Origin: Bacteroidota bacterium
Lineage (GTDB): Bacteria; Bacteroidota; Bacteroidia; NS11-12g; UBA9320
NCBI GenBank assembly: GCA_002746305.1
Contig: NVWV01000007.1
Location: forward strand, 1 to 64,000
Length of the DNA stretch: 64,000 nt
Direction of reading: 5' to 3'
Part shown: one piece after another, positions 30,352 to 38,537 of the stretch
Numbering within the stretch: position 1 is the first letter of the stretch
Layout of the letters: each line of letters opens with the position of its first letter
Made by a program: the position numbers and the translations under genes
The notes under the pieces: model-generated
What the model was told of the DNA's origin: nothing
What the model saw: only the letters and a program-made list of their open reading frames with translations
Database searches by the model: none

Positions 30352-32760
30352 CTAACTTCTTTTCCTTTTAAGGAAGGATAAAAGAAATACTCCCAAGCAT
30401 AAGGGAACGCCTAATACTAAATAATTTCCAAATGATACTTTTCCCGATTCCACGATTGTTCCTTTCCCATAATGTGTAATTCCTGCCCAGTAAAAGGGAT
30501 GCTTTAAGCGTTCTGAAATTTCATCATTATTCATGTAATCTCGTTTTGCCATTTGTAAGGCAACCTCACTCGATTCTCCATCGGCTATTCGCTTAAAAAA
30601 GACATCCATCAACTCCCTGGATGATTCTTGATTAATCCGCCAAAGAGATTGTATCACATTGTCAGCACCCGCAGCACGAAAAGCCCAGGAGACTCCCGTA
30701 ACACCTTCTCCGTCATATTCTTTACCCAAGCCCACTTCACAGGCTGTTAGAATACAGAGTTTCGTCTTTAAAGGTAAAGTTAAGATCTCATCCACGTACA
30801 TCTTACGATCTTGTAAGTAAATGTAGGATGCGTCAAAACTACTGTCACTGGATACTGCATGTGTATATAGTTGTAAAACAGCGGCACTTACAGCCTCTTC
30901 TCGGAGCATTTGAGTTGTTGCATTTGCTCCTGTGTACGTTTTCCCTCCTAAAAATGACTTGGCTTGGGTAACAGCTTCATCATTTCCTGAGATATAGGAT
31001 AACGTGGAAGTAGCATCAAACGTAGGAGCAAATCCAGCGTAGCTAGTCGAAGTATTAATACTCTTTTGAGCCAATGTATGTAAGGAGAAATTATACGAAA
31101 TAGTGTACTTATCTCCGAGGTATTCTGTCGAAGACCAATTCGACAAACTTTTTGTTGGTAAGGCCCCAAACACCAAATAGGTCAATGACTTATCTGGAAT
31201 AATGATGAGATGATTTACAGCTTTATCTATAGCCAATTGGCCAATTAACTGGTTATACAATATCTCACCAGACTTATTATATTCTGTAAGTGTTGACTTT
31301 GGGTTTTGGAGATTTTGGTAAAACTTTATAACCTCATCACTTCTCATATTCTTAACTAAAAGTTTCACCTTGTCTTTTGATATTTGAAAGATGTAAAGGT
31401 CATCATTGATGACAAAGTACTGCAACACCAGTTGGTTAGGCAGGAGACTAGATTGTAAATTTTCGAATTCAAGAGGTCCGAATGTTTGTTGTTTTCTAAG
31501 ACCAAGAGCTTTATCTAAAGATTCTACTCTATTTCTTAGTTTAATTGCTTCATCGTTATTACCACTAGTCTCATATTGATTGAGTTGATACACCCATTTG
31601 AAACGGAGGTCTCTGGTTTCTTGACTAATGGCAGAGCTATTGACCAAATTGGCTAATTGCATTCGCTCATTGAGCACATTGGACTTAGCTTGGTCAGCAT
31701 ACAGTAGAGCTTGGAGGAGATGTCTTTGGTTCCCTGTATTCTCGTAAGATTGAAACTCAATTTCCAAACCCAACTCCATAACTTGTCTCTTCATTTCATC
31801 TAAAAATAGCTTGGAGGTTGCAAATACATATTTATTATGAAAATAGTCAATCTGACCTTTAGACTTCACAACCATTTCCAGGGAATTTTCCAATTCCCCT
31901 TCATAAAAATAAACCTTTGCCAGCACATAATATGCTTCTATGAGGTAGGTGTCTTTTATTTTAGTATTGGTATCAGCTCCAAAATGTTTCAATACTTTAT
32001 TTAGTTGTATGAGAGCTTTTTCATTCTCATCAGTGTCCAGATAAAGTTTAGCTAAATCAGTCCTTGCATTGGCAACTTTTCTATACTCAAGTTGATCTGC
32101 AATGGTTATAGCCTTAAGATAAAATTTTTCCGACCTTTCATTATTGTTCAATGCTAGGTAATACTCCGCTTTAGTAATATTAAAATATGCCCTTACCTCA
32201 TCAATATCGTCTTCAGCATAATAAGGCAATCGTTTTTCTACTAAGCTAACATATTTCTTTGCCGAAACTAAATCATTAAGATGTATAGAAACTGAAGCAA
32301 GACCATTATATAAGTCAATCAACCTCTCCGAAATTTTATGCTGTTTCGCTACATTCAACCCGTTTTCATAAGCTAATTTTACTTTTGTATAATCCCTTTG
32401 GTTATTATGATAAGTAGCCCTTTCTACATAGACCCAGACTAGATTAACATAATCAGTTATACTATCAAAATGTTGAATAAGACTCGAATTAATTTCAAGT
32501 GCTCTATCAAAATCTCCAATTCGGCTATAATCTTGACCTAAACGATAAACCAATTTATCTTGAATCCAATTTTGACTCATGCCAACACCATTTGCTTTCT
32601 TGATTAGTTCTTGGAACTCATAAATACGATTGGTTAGATCTTTCTTATTATTAGAATAGGCACTTTTATATTGTTCGGAAATTGCCAAGGAATCTTCCAA
32701 ACTTGCTGAAATTACAAGCAAAGATGAAAAACAAAAAAGGTGAAAAAATATAATTCTCAT
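30352..32760 (-). CDS. TPR-CHAT caspase-like protease, copy 2 of the duplicated module
   Basis: 802 residues with the same architecture as copy 1: signal peptide (about 1-20), TPR region (about 65-330), CHAT domain (about 430-760) with His634 (YTHAVSSDSS) and Cys674 (LTACEVGLG), a membrane helix near 778-796 and a basic tail (KRKRS). The segments around both catalytic residues and WAFR.AGA..V.QS.W are nearly the same in the two copies, whereas the TPR parts differ much more, as expected if the two enzymes share chemistry but not partners. The ATG sits 1 nt behind a 12-bp hairpin (32762-32791). Its stop lies 2 nt from that of the convergent anti-sigma-like gene of copy 1. Confidence 0.93.
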   Translation of the reverse strand: MRIIFFHLFCFSSLLVISASLEDSLAISEQYKSAYSNNKKDLTNRIYEFQELIKKANGVGMSQNWIQDKLVYRLGQDYSRIGDFDRALEINSSLIQHFDSITDYVNLVWVYVERATYHNNQRDYTKVKLAYENGLNVAKQHKISERLIDLYNGLASVSIHLNDLVSAKKYVSLVEKRLPYYAEDDIDEVRAYFNITKAEYYLALNNNERSEKFYLKAITIADQLEYRKVANARTDLAKLYLDTDENEKALIQLNKVLKHFGADTNTKIKDTYLIEAYYVLAKVYFYEGELENSLEMVVKSKGQIDYFHNKYVFATSKLFLDEMKRQVMELGLEIEFQSYENTGNQRHLLQALLYADQAKSNVLNERMQLANLVNSSAISQETRDLRFKWVYQLNQYETSGNNDEAIKLRNRVESLDKALGLRKQQTFGPLEFENLQSSLLPNQLVLQYFVINDDLYIFQISKDKVKLLVKNMRSDEVIKFYQNLQNPKSTLTEYNKSGEILYNQLIGQLAIDKAVNHLIIIPDKSLTYLVFGALPTKSLSNWSSTEYLGDKYTISYNFSLHTLAQKSINTSTSYAGFAPTFDATSTLSYISGNDEAVTQAKSFLGGKTYTGANATTQMLREEAVSAAVLQLYTHAVSSDSSFDASYIYLQDRKMYVDEILTLPLKTKLCILTACEVGLGKEYDGEGVTGVSWAFRAAGADNVIQSLWRINQESSRELMDVFFKRIADGESSEVALQMAKRDYMNNDEISERLKHPFYWAGITHYGKGTIVESGKVSFGNYLVLGVPLCLGVFLLSFLKRKRS

Positions 32761-32761
32761 T

Positions 32762-32791
32762 AAAAAGAGTCCGATAATACGGACTCTTTTT
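32762..32791 (-). terminator. Hairpin terminator/attenuator 1 nt upstream of the CHAT-2 start codon
   Basis: A perfect 12-bp inverted repeat: arm AAAAAGAGTCCG, 6-nt loop, arm CGGACTCTTTTT. Compared with the hairpin before CHAT-1, one stem position has changed on both arms (T-A to C-G), keeping the pairing. Confidence 0.85.
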
Positions 32792-32811
32792 TAATTTAAT
32801 GGTTATATCTG

Positions 32812-34209
32812 TTAAGATTTCTTTCTTATCCAAAAGACAAGGACCAATAAACAAAGCACTCCAATTAACCACCAAGTAAATTTAGCATACCAAGGTTTTT
32901 GGCAACAATTTTTGCAACAACAATTGTCATTCCCAATACAAGGACCAACATTACTTATGGCACAAGACGTCACCGCCAAATTAGTTGGCATTGGCGAAAC
33001 AGTATCAAAGTAAACCTGTGCTTCTGTCACCAGACTATCCCATGGTTCTAGCACAGTATACGGTTTAACTTTCACCTTGAATGATACATATCCGTAAGAA
33101 TTCGTTTCCAATGTGGCACTTTTACCCTCAAGTCTCATTTGGTGACATGTTAAACCAATAATATTACTAGAATTATAGACAGCTTCCCAAGATACTGGAT
33201 TATCAGCAATTGTAAAGTCTCCATTGATTAGACTAGGAGTAGCTGCCATTCTGCGAGTCCAACTATTGTTTTCATAATTTCTCACTCCTAACATTTTAAA
33301 CGAATCTCTTATTAATCTGTTATCTAGTCTTATTAAAACTTTAACCGAATCCCTAGTTGGTCCTAACCCTTCATTTTTAAATTGAAGACTGTAAGTAATC
33401 CATTTATTACTAATATCACAATCAGTTAGTCCTCGGCCCAGAGAAGGAGCTAAAATATTGGGATCATAAGGTCCCTCCGTAATAGTTTGCTGTAGTGAGA
33501 CATCATCATTACAACTTGGATTAGTATAACTATTTCTACTCAAGTTAAAATCTACCACGGTGCCATGCACAACATTATTTAAACATTGAAATTTTAAAAA
33601 ATGAGTTACAATTCCATCATCGTTTTCATCAAACTCTATTGCAGAACCATTATCAAAATATTGTACTGTTGACGGTAAATAGTCTATGAAGATTAAACTT
33701 CCAGCATCATAAGTAAGTTCAAAGTTTGAGACACCAGAAGGGCAACCTTGGGTTTTAAGAATTACATAAAACTCTTTCCCAATCTTTAAAACTCTAGTTA
33801 CATCAATCTCTAACCCATTATACACTAGCAATGAATTAGAACAAGAGTCTTGAGTTAAAATTGATGCGTATTCAGTAGCTGTAGGGTCTCCTGGTCTCTT
33901 TCGAGGTGTCAACTCCAACTGAACATCAAATTCCATCCCTGCAGGTCCATTAAAACAATGAGTGTCAATTGGTGATTCAGCGTCTAGGAAACTTCCATCA
34001 CCCCAAATCCAAAAATATGAATAGCCAGGAACCTGAGTGTTGGGTGGATGAAATGGGTATTGACTCTGATCAACACTAAACTCGAAACAATTACACTCGG
34101 TGCTGTTCTTACCTGCATAAGTGGAGTTAACAACCTTTGATGAGCTACTTTGCCCATAGCTAAATACACTTACGAACAGGCATACGATTAATAAAATTTG
34201 ATTCTTCAT
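32812..34209 (-). CDS. Membrane-anchored DUF11/DUF7619-like exported protein, module copy 2
   Basis: 465 residues from the ATG at 34209, chosen because it opens a standard signal peptide (MKNQILLIVCLFVSVFSYGQ); the longer in-frame start at 34272 would precede it with a non-signal stretch and lies inside a terminator region. A PKD-like domain (YSYFWIWGDGSFL, LELTPRKRPGD) comes first, then beta domains, YDPN, and a DUF11-like repeat (YSLQFKNEGLGPTRDSVKV). Unlike copy 1 it has no T9SS domain. It ends in a cysteine cluster (CIGNDNCCCKNCCQ) followed by a membrane helix (WWLIGVLCLLVLVFW) and a basic tail. So this paralogue probably stays at the inner membrane with its body in the periplasm. Confidence 0.86.
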   Translation of the reverse strand: MKNQILLIVCLFVSVFSYGQSSSSKVVNSTYAGKNSTECNCFEFSVDQSQYPFHPPNTQVPGYSYFWIWGDGSFLDAESPIDTHCFNGPAGMEFDVQLELTPRKRPGDPTATEYASILTQDSCSNSLLVYNGLEIDVTRVLKIGKEFYVILKTQGCPSGVSNFELTYDAGSLIFIDYLPSTVQYFDNGSAIEFDENDDGIVTHFLKFQCLNNVVHGTVVDFNLSRNSYTNPSCNDDVSLQQTITEGPYDPNILAPSLGRGLTDCDISNKWITYSLQFKNEGLGPTRDSVKVLIRLDNRLIRDSFKMLGVRNYENNSWTRRMAATPSLINGDFTIADNPVSWEAVYNSSNIIGLTCHQMRLEGKSATLETNSYGYVSFKVKVKPYTVLEPWDSLVTEAQVYFDTVSPMPTNLAVTSCAISNVGPCIGNDNCCCKNCCQKPWYAKFTWWLIGVLCLLVLVFWIRKKS

Positions 34210-34248
34210 TTGGTTTATTTGTTGTTTTCTAATAGGTACCTTGATTCC

Positions 34249-34256
34249 CAAAAATA
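34249..34256 (-). promoter_or_regulatory. -7 box for the module-2 anchored protein
   Basis: TATTTTTG on the minus strand, just past the terminator of the Cys-rich gene and 39 nt before the ATG at 34209. Confidence 0.45.
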
Positions 34257-34264
34257 TAACAAAA

Positions 34265-34290
34265 AGCCCCAAGAAATTTTTCTTGGGGCT
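34265..34290 (-). terminator. Rho-independent terminator of the Cys-rich gene
   Basis: A 12-bp perfect stem (AGCCCCAAGAAA paired with TTTCTTGGGGCT) with a 2-nt loop, followed on the minus strand by TTTTTG. It lies 24 nt after the stop at 34315. Confidence 0.85.
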
Positions 34291-34314
34291 AGTAATCTGT
34301 TAACGTTCTATCTA

Positions 34315-35142
34315 TTACCTTTCAATTGCAGATATTTTAACTTCTATTGATCCTCGCTTACCACCACCAATACCTCCAGCACTAAAATCAAGAGGCACAA
34401 TTACGTCAGGTGGCTGACAACAACAACCAAGGGTAATAGTTCCTTCTGCGGACCCATGCTCATCTCTGAGATAAGTTAAGTTTTCGAATATTGTATGTTC
34501 AACTTCCTTCGCATCAATCTTAACCTGAAAACTTTTATTTGTGTTCTTTGGCACTCTCACCGTTGTTATTTTTGAATTAAGAGTAGTCCAGAGACCCTGA
34601 CTAAAGGCAGGTTTCGTCAAGTTGACACTAGCAAACATACCCGGAATCATATTTCCAGCTCGTTCACTATGTACAAAAAGTCTAACTTCCATTGAACCAA
34701 GGTTACTGTCCCCAGGTTCAATCTGCATTCCTGTAACTCTAATCTCTTTTACGATTAAATCAAAACTGCAACAATCTTCTGACTCACAACCGCAAGCTGA
34801 AGAACATCCATGACTACTCTTTTCTTTCTGATTGGGAATCACTCTTTGAGTTTGAGCTAGGGCTTTTGTAGAAGCTTTTATATCTGCCATAGTTTCAAAA
34901 TACATATGGTCCTTTGTTTTCTCTACTTCCATATTTCGCACTGTTTCCATTAGACTTTTGGTTAGATTTTGCAATTCCATAATCTGATGATCACTTTTTG
35001 TATCATCAATTTTAACACTACGTACTTCTTGACCTAATTTTGTTTCATTCTTTTCAACCTCCTTTAACTCTACTTTAGTGTTTTTGACTGCTGGTTCCAA
35101 AATTTTTTTTTTAGTTGACTTGATTGTTTTTTTAGTTGCCAT
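34315..35142 (-). CDS. Cys-rich protein with Lys-rich coiled N-terminus, unknown family
   Basis: 275 residues without signal peptide or membrane helix, so probably cytoplasmic. The first 35 residues are Lys/Thr-rich and basic; 40-105 are charged and likely helical (HQIMELQNLTKSLMETVRNM). A compact Cys cluster follows (HGCSSACGCESEDCCSF, about 111-127), then a beta-rich domain (about 128-275) with a second cluster (LGCCCQPPD). The Cys spacing suits metal binding or disulfides; which one cannot be said. It occurs only in module copy 2, beside the anchored protein that also ends in a CCC/CC cluster. The gene has its own terminator. Nothing identifies a function; a structural or metal-sensing role is possible. 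Confidence 0.78.
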   Translation of the reverse strand: MATKKTIKSTKKKILEPAVKNTKVELKEVEKNETKLGQEVRSVKIDDTKSDHQIMELQNLTKSLMETVRNMEVEKTKDHMYFETMADIKASTKALAQTQRVIPNQKEKSSHGCSSACGCESEDCCSFDLIVKEIRVTGMQIEPGDSNLGSMEVRLFVHSERAGNMIPGMFASVNLTKPAFSQGLWTTLNSKITTVRVPKNTNKSFQVKIDAKEVEHTIFENLTYLRDEHGSAEGTITLGCCCQPPDVIVPLDFSAGGIGGGKRGSIEVKISAIER

Positions 35143-35340
35143 TTCTTTTTGTTTATATTTTGATAGTACCTACTCTATTCTGGCTTTTCAGTTTTCGCCT
35201 TTAATTTGATAGTAGGTGCTCTGACATAAAAAAACCTAACCAAATTTTCTAAAATAATTCTAAAAATATTGTTAATTAATTGATTAACAGATACATAAAA
35301 TTTATTATATCTCGTTCCATCTTCAAAAAAGAGAATTTGT

Positions 35341-35348
35341 TAGCTTTG
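35341..35348 (+). promoter_or_regulatory. -7 box for sigma-2
   Basis: TAGCTTTG matches TAnnTTTG and ends 17 nt before the sigma-2 ATG, the same distance as for sigma-1. Confidence 0.55.
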
Positions 35349-35365
35349 AAACTCCTAGCGTACCT

Positions 35366-35947
35366 ATGTTTAAAGAAAAAGGTTATTCTGATGATGAATT
35401 GGTGAAAATGATTCTGAAAGATGAAAGGTCTATGAACATAGCTACATCTTATATTTTAAAGACACACGGGAAACGGATCAAACTACACATACTGGAACAA
35501 AGTGAAAGTATGGAAGAAGCAGAGGATGTGCTCTACGAAGGTCTAGCCGCTTTCATAATGAATGTTCGTAAAGGTGCATATCGCAGCGAAAGTCCTATTC
35601 GAGTTTACATCACATCTATATGTCGTAGGATTTGGTTTAAAAAATTTAAAAGAATGATGCTTCACAAAAAGTTTGAAGAATATGAACTCGAAAAACCAAA
35701 GAACCTATTTGAAGACCATATTCTTACAAATGACATGGAAGAAACAGTTGAGATTCTGATGAGCACGCTGAAGAAAAAATGTCAGGATGTACTTCATTTA
35801 TGGGCTTTAAGCTTTAGTATGGTTGAAATAGCCACGAAACTTAAAATGAGTAGTAGTCAGGTAGTCATGAATAGGAAAAACCTATGTCTCAAAGAACTTA
35901 GGAGTCAAATAGAATCCAAACCCCATCTTGCAAAACTTATGCTGTAA
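35366..35947 (+). CDS. Sigma-70-family RNA polymerase sigma factor, module copy 2
   Basis: 193 residues, the same length and layout as sigma-1: region 2 (MEEAEDVLYEGLAAFIMNV, SPIRVYITSICRRIWFKKF) and region 4 with helix-turn-helix (MVEIATKLKMSSSQVVMNRK). Roughly half of all residues match sigma-1; the most conserved strings are IWFKKF and QVVMN.KNLCL.ELR. As both recognition helices are similar (SNTQVVMNKKN and SSSQVVMNRKN), the two factors may read related promoters. The stop overlaps the next gene by TAATG. The ATG is 17 nt after a TAnnTTTG box. It is divergent from the Cys-rich gene with a 223-nt AT-rich gap that shows no other clear element. Confidence 0.9.
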   Translation: MFKEKGYSDDELVKMILKDERSMNIATSYILKTHGKRIKLHILEQSESMEEAEDVLYEGLAAFIMNVRKGAYRSESPIRVYITSICRRIWFKKFKRMMLHKKFEEYELEKPKNLFEDHILTNDMEETVEILMSTLKKKCQDVLHLWALSFSMVEIATKLKMSSSQVVMNRKNLCLKELRSQIESKPHLAKLML

Positions 35948-36684
35948 TGGAAACGAAGTATACTGATTTAATAGAACGACATTTCAATGACCTTTTGAAC
36001 CAAGATGAGGTTAAACGAGTAAAGGAACTACTTGCAAACGATAAGAGTTTTCAAAAAGAATATGAACTCTTTAAATCTGCTCAGTTTGTGGTGGAATTAA
36101 ATACACTCCGTCAACTCAAAGAAAATGCTAGGAAGTTGGATATAGAAAATACAGCTCATAGACCTAAAACAAACTGGATATTAATGGCTGCGAGTGTTCT
36201 TCTAATAGCAATAGTAGGAACTTTGTTCTTTTCTCAAAACAACTACTCCAATGAAAATCTATTTAACAAAGCCTATTTCCCTGCAGATGACTATATTTCA
36301 GACTTGGGATCTGACGAAACAAGATTAGGAGCTGCTATGCGGCTATATAACACCAAACAGTATCCAGAAGCAGTTGGTGCTTTTACAACCATTGAATTAT
36401 CAGAACCACAAAATCAAATTGCTAAATTCTATTTGGGACAATCTCTGTTACAAATGGACCAAATGGAGCAGGCTATAAAAACTCTTGACAAAGTATCGGG
36501 AGATTATTGGTCGGAAGCAAAGTGGTATGTCGCTCTTGCTTTATTGAAACAAGGCAAAGAAGCCGAAGCCAAAAAAATCTTACTCGATATTATGGATGCA
36601 GATGAGGATGAAGCTTTTGTATTGAAAGCAGAAAGATTACAAAACAAAATGAACAGTCCATTAAGAAAATTTGTGACGCATTAA
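35947..36684 (+). CDS. Single-pass anti-sigma-like protein with periplasmic TPR domain, copy 2
   Basis: 245 residues. The N-terminal section (YTDLIERHFNDLLNQDEVKR) is anti-sigma-like, the membrane helix is at about 77-96 (WILMAASVLLIAIVGTLFF), and TPR repeats fill about 133-240. The TPR half is practically the same DNA as in copy 1, whereas the cytoplasmic half matches only moderately. That pattern fits two anti-sigmas that hold different sigma factors but carry the same sensor domain, renewed by gene conversion. It starts within the sigma-2 stop (TAATG). The next gene on the same strand begins 47 nt later behind its own -7 box. Confidence 0.85.
   Translation: METKYTDLIERHFNDLLNQDEVKRVKELLANDKSFQKEYELFKSAQFVVELNTLRQLKENARKLDIENTAHRPKTNWILMAASVLLIAIVGTLFFSQNNYSNENLFNKAYFPADDYISDLGSDETRLGAAMRLYNTKQYPEAVGAFTTIELSEPQNQIAKFYLGQSLLQMDQMEQAIKTLDKVSGDYWSEAKWYVALALLKQGKEAEAKKILLDIMDADEDEAFVLKAERLQNKMNSPLRKFVTH
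36344..36674 (+). repeat. 331-bp near-identical block, copy B
   Basis: Counterpart of 30012-30342 with 6 mismatches and no gaps. Similarity drops abruptly at both borders. Confidence 0.95.
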
Positions 36685-36711
36685 TGTAAATACCCTCACA
36701 GTCTTAAGGCT

Positions 36712-36719
36712 TATATTTG
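36712..36719 (+). promoter_or_regulatory. -7 box for the T9SS type B protein
   Basis: TATATTTG matches TAnnTTTG exactly and ends 12 nt before the GTG start at 36732. The in-frame TTG at 36717 lies inside this box and cannot be the start. Confidence 0.55.
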
Positions 36720-36731
36720 CCTTACAAAGGC

Positions 36732-38420
36732 GTGAAAATTAAACTCTATATAATTACTCTCTCATTATTCAGTATTTTTCAATCATTTGGTCAAAATGAT
36801 TTTACTGCAATAGCCGACGGTAAGTTATTGAGCATTAATAGGAATACTGGAGCTCACACCATAAAAACTTCAATTTCAAACCTTCCTTCAGGGGCAAAAC
36901 CCTCACGATTTTCATATTCAAAAAAGTCGAATTGCTTTTATGGTATTACTCCAGTAAGTGGAGGTACACATTTGTACAAAATCACTCCAGATGGTGAGTA
37001 CACTGATATTGGTAAACTAACCATAAACGGTGGGACTATCTATTTTGCTGAATCTATTGCAATTGACAGAAGAACACAAAAGATATATGTGAGTGCCAGT
37101 GCCAACGGAAGCTCCTCTCAGGGGGACTACTACTCTGAATCCATTCTGGAAGTTGACTCCTTGACTGCGGTCACAACCTTAACAAAAGTATTGAATACTG
37201 ATGAGGCTAACCCAGATGCTGACGTAATGACTTTTGATGATAATGGAAACTTGTACTTTATGGATGGGATACCCGGGGGTAGAAATCTAACTAAATTTTA
37301 TAAAACAACATTAACAACAACCGATCAATCTCCAATACTATATAGCAGCACTTATGAATTTTACCGGGACCTGACCATTAGAGACGACACTCTCTTCTAT
37401 GTCAAAGTCAATGAATTATATAAATATAACCTAAGTACCAATACCCTTTCTTACGTTGGAACAGTCCACTCCTCTTCAGATTTTGGAGGCACCGCTATTC
37501 GGGCTCTAAGTTGGCATGTGAGCTGTGATACAACAAAAACAATGGTCGATATATCTATATGCCCAAATGAGGATATAGACATTTCGACTTCTGCAGAAGG
37601 AACATACCAATGGTCAAACGGGGAAACTACTCAAGTCATAAACACCAAAACTCCAGGCCTGTATACCGTTGTAACGCAAACACCAACATGTACAATAACA
37701 GATTCTTTTACAGTAATTGAGCTCCCAAAACCTCCAGTAAACTTAGGCTCGGACATAACTCTTTGTGAAGACTCAATATTAACCTTAGATGCATACCATA
37801 ACAGCATTATATCCTATACATGGAATGATGGCAGTACGAATAGTGAGCTACAAATAAATGATGAAGGAATCTACCATGTAACGGTTTCAAATGGTTCTTG
37901 TTCAAACTCAGACACCGTTAATGTATCTATGATAAATAAACTTGAACTTGGTTTAGGTGAGGACCGTGTATTATGTAATGGACTAAGTTTACCTTTACAA
38001 ATAGGTATAGGTCCAGACATTATCTGGGAAAACAATAGTTCTTCAAACAATAGAATAATAACGGAATCTGGGTTGTATTGGGCAGAGATAAATAATGAAT
38101 GCTTTTCGGCACGGGACACTATAAATATTCTATTTGAAAAATGCAATTGTGACTTTTATTTACCTAATGCATTTACTCCTGACTTTAATAATCTCAATGA
38201 ATTGTACAAGCCAGTTTATGATTGCCCAATCACAGAATACCGTATGATCATCTACAATAGATGGGGTGAAAAATTATTTGAAACTACCGATCCTAATAAA
38301 GGTTGGGACGGCATTTATATGTCAAAGCAAGTGCAACAGGGTGCTTACATTGCTCTTGTTTTGTTTAAAACTTCTGAACACGTCGAAACGCGAAAAAAAA
38401 CCATAACCGTTTTGAGATAA
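36732..38420 (+). CDS. Secreted protein with gliding-associated T9SS type B sorting domain
   Basis: 562 residues from the GTG at 36732 (signal peptide MKIKLYIITLSLFSIFQSFG). The first about 270 residues look like a beta-propeller (FTAIADGKLLSINRNTG, YFAESIAIDRRTQKIYVSAS). Then come three Ig/PKD-like repeats about 85 residues apart (YQWSNGETTQVINTKTPGLY, YTWNDGSTNSELQINDEGIY, IWENNSSSNNRIITESGLYW). The C-terminus (about 473-562: FYLPNAFTPDFNNLNELY, IYNRWGEKLFE, GWDG) is the gliding-motility-associated C-terminal domain used for T9SS export. No enzymatic motif. It lies just after the second sigma/anti-sigma pair but has its own promoter, so membership in the module is uncertain. Confidence 0.88.
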   Translation: MKIKLYIITLSLFSIFQSFGQNDFTAIADGKLLSINRNTGAHTIKTSISNLPSGAKPSRFSYSKKSNCFYGITPVSGGTHLYKITPDGEYTDIGKLTINGGTIYFAESIAIDRRTQKIYVSASANGSSSQGDYYSESILEVDSLTAVTTLTKVLNTDEANPDADVMTFDDNGNLYFMDGIPGGRNLTKFYKTTLTTTDQSPILYSSTYEFYRDLTIRDDTLFYVKVNELYKYNLSTNTLSYVGTVHSSSDFGGTAIRALSWHVSCDTTKTMVDISICPNEDIDISTSAEGTYQWSNGETTQVINTKTPGLYTVVTQTPTCTITDSFTVIELPKPPVNLGSDITLCEDSILTLDAYHNSIISYTWNDGSTNSELQINDEGIYHVTVSNGSCSNSDTVNVSMINKLELGLGEDRVLCNGLSLPLQIGIGPDIIWENNSSSNNRIITESGLYWAEINNECFSARDTINILFEKCNCDFYLPNAFTPDFNNLNELYKPVYDCPITEYRMIIYNRWGEKLFETTDPNKGWDGIYMSKQVQQGAYIALVLFKTSEHVETRKKTITVLR

Positions 38421-38525
38421 AGGGACAAAAAACTATTTGAGCCTTTAAACAAGGAAACAGTTCACTGTATCTATTTTGAACCATTGCGTTGATTAATTAA
38501 AAACTTCTTTAACTCATCATCCGCT

Positions 38526-38533
38526 TATATTCG
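38526..38533 (+). promoter_or_regulatory. -7 box variant for the sugar transporter
   Basis: TATATTCG, 4 nt before the ATG at 38538, so the leader would be extremely short. Confidence 0.4.
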
Positions 38534-38537
38534 AAGC

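Noticed and set aside
34210..34272. Longer start for the module-2 anchored protein
   Set aside because: It would put 21 residues ahead of a standard signal peptide and run into the terminator at 34265-34290.
24795..36684. Type III-E CRISPR (Craspase) locus
   Set aside because: TPR-CHAT and sigma factor genes are present, but there is no CRISPR array, no gRAMP/Cas7-11 effector and no Cas1; both CHAT proteins have signal peptides.
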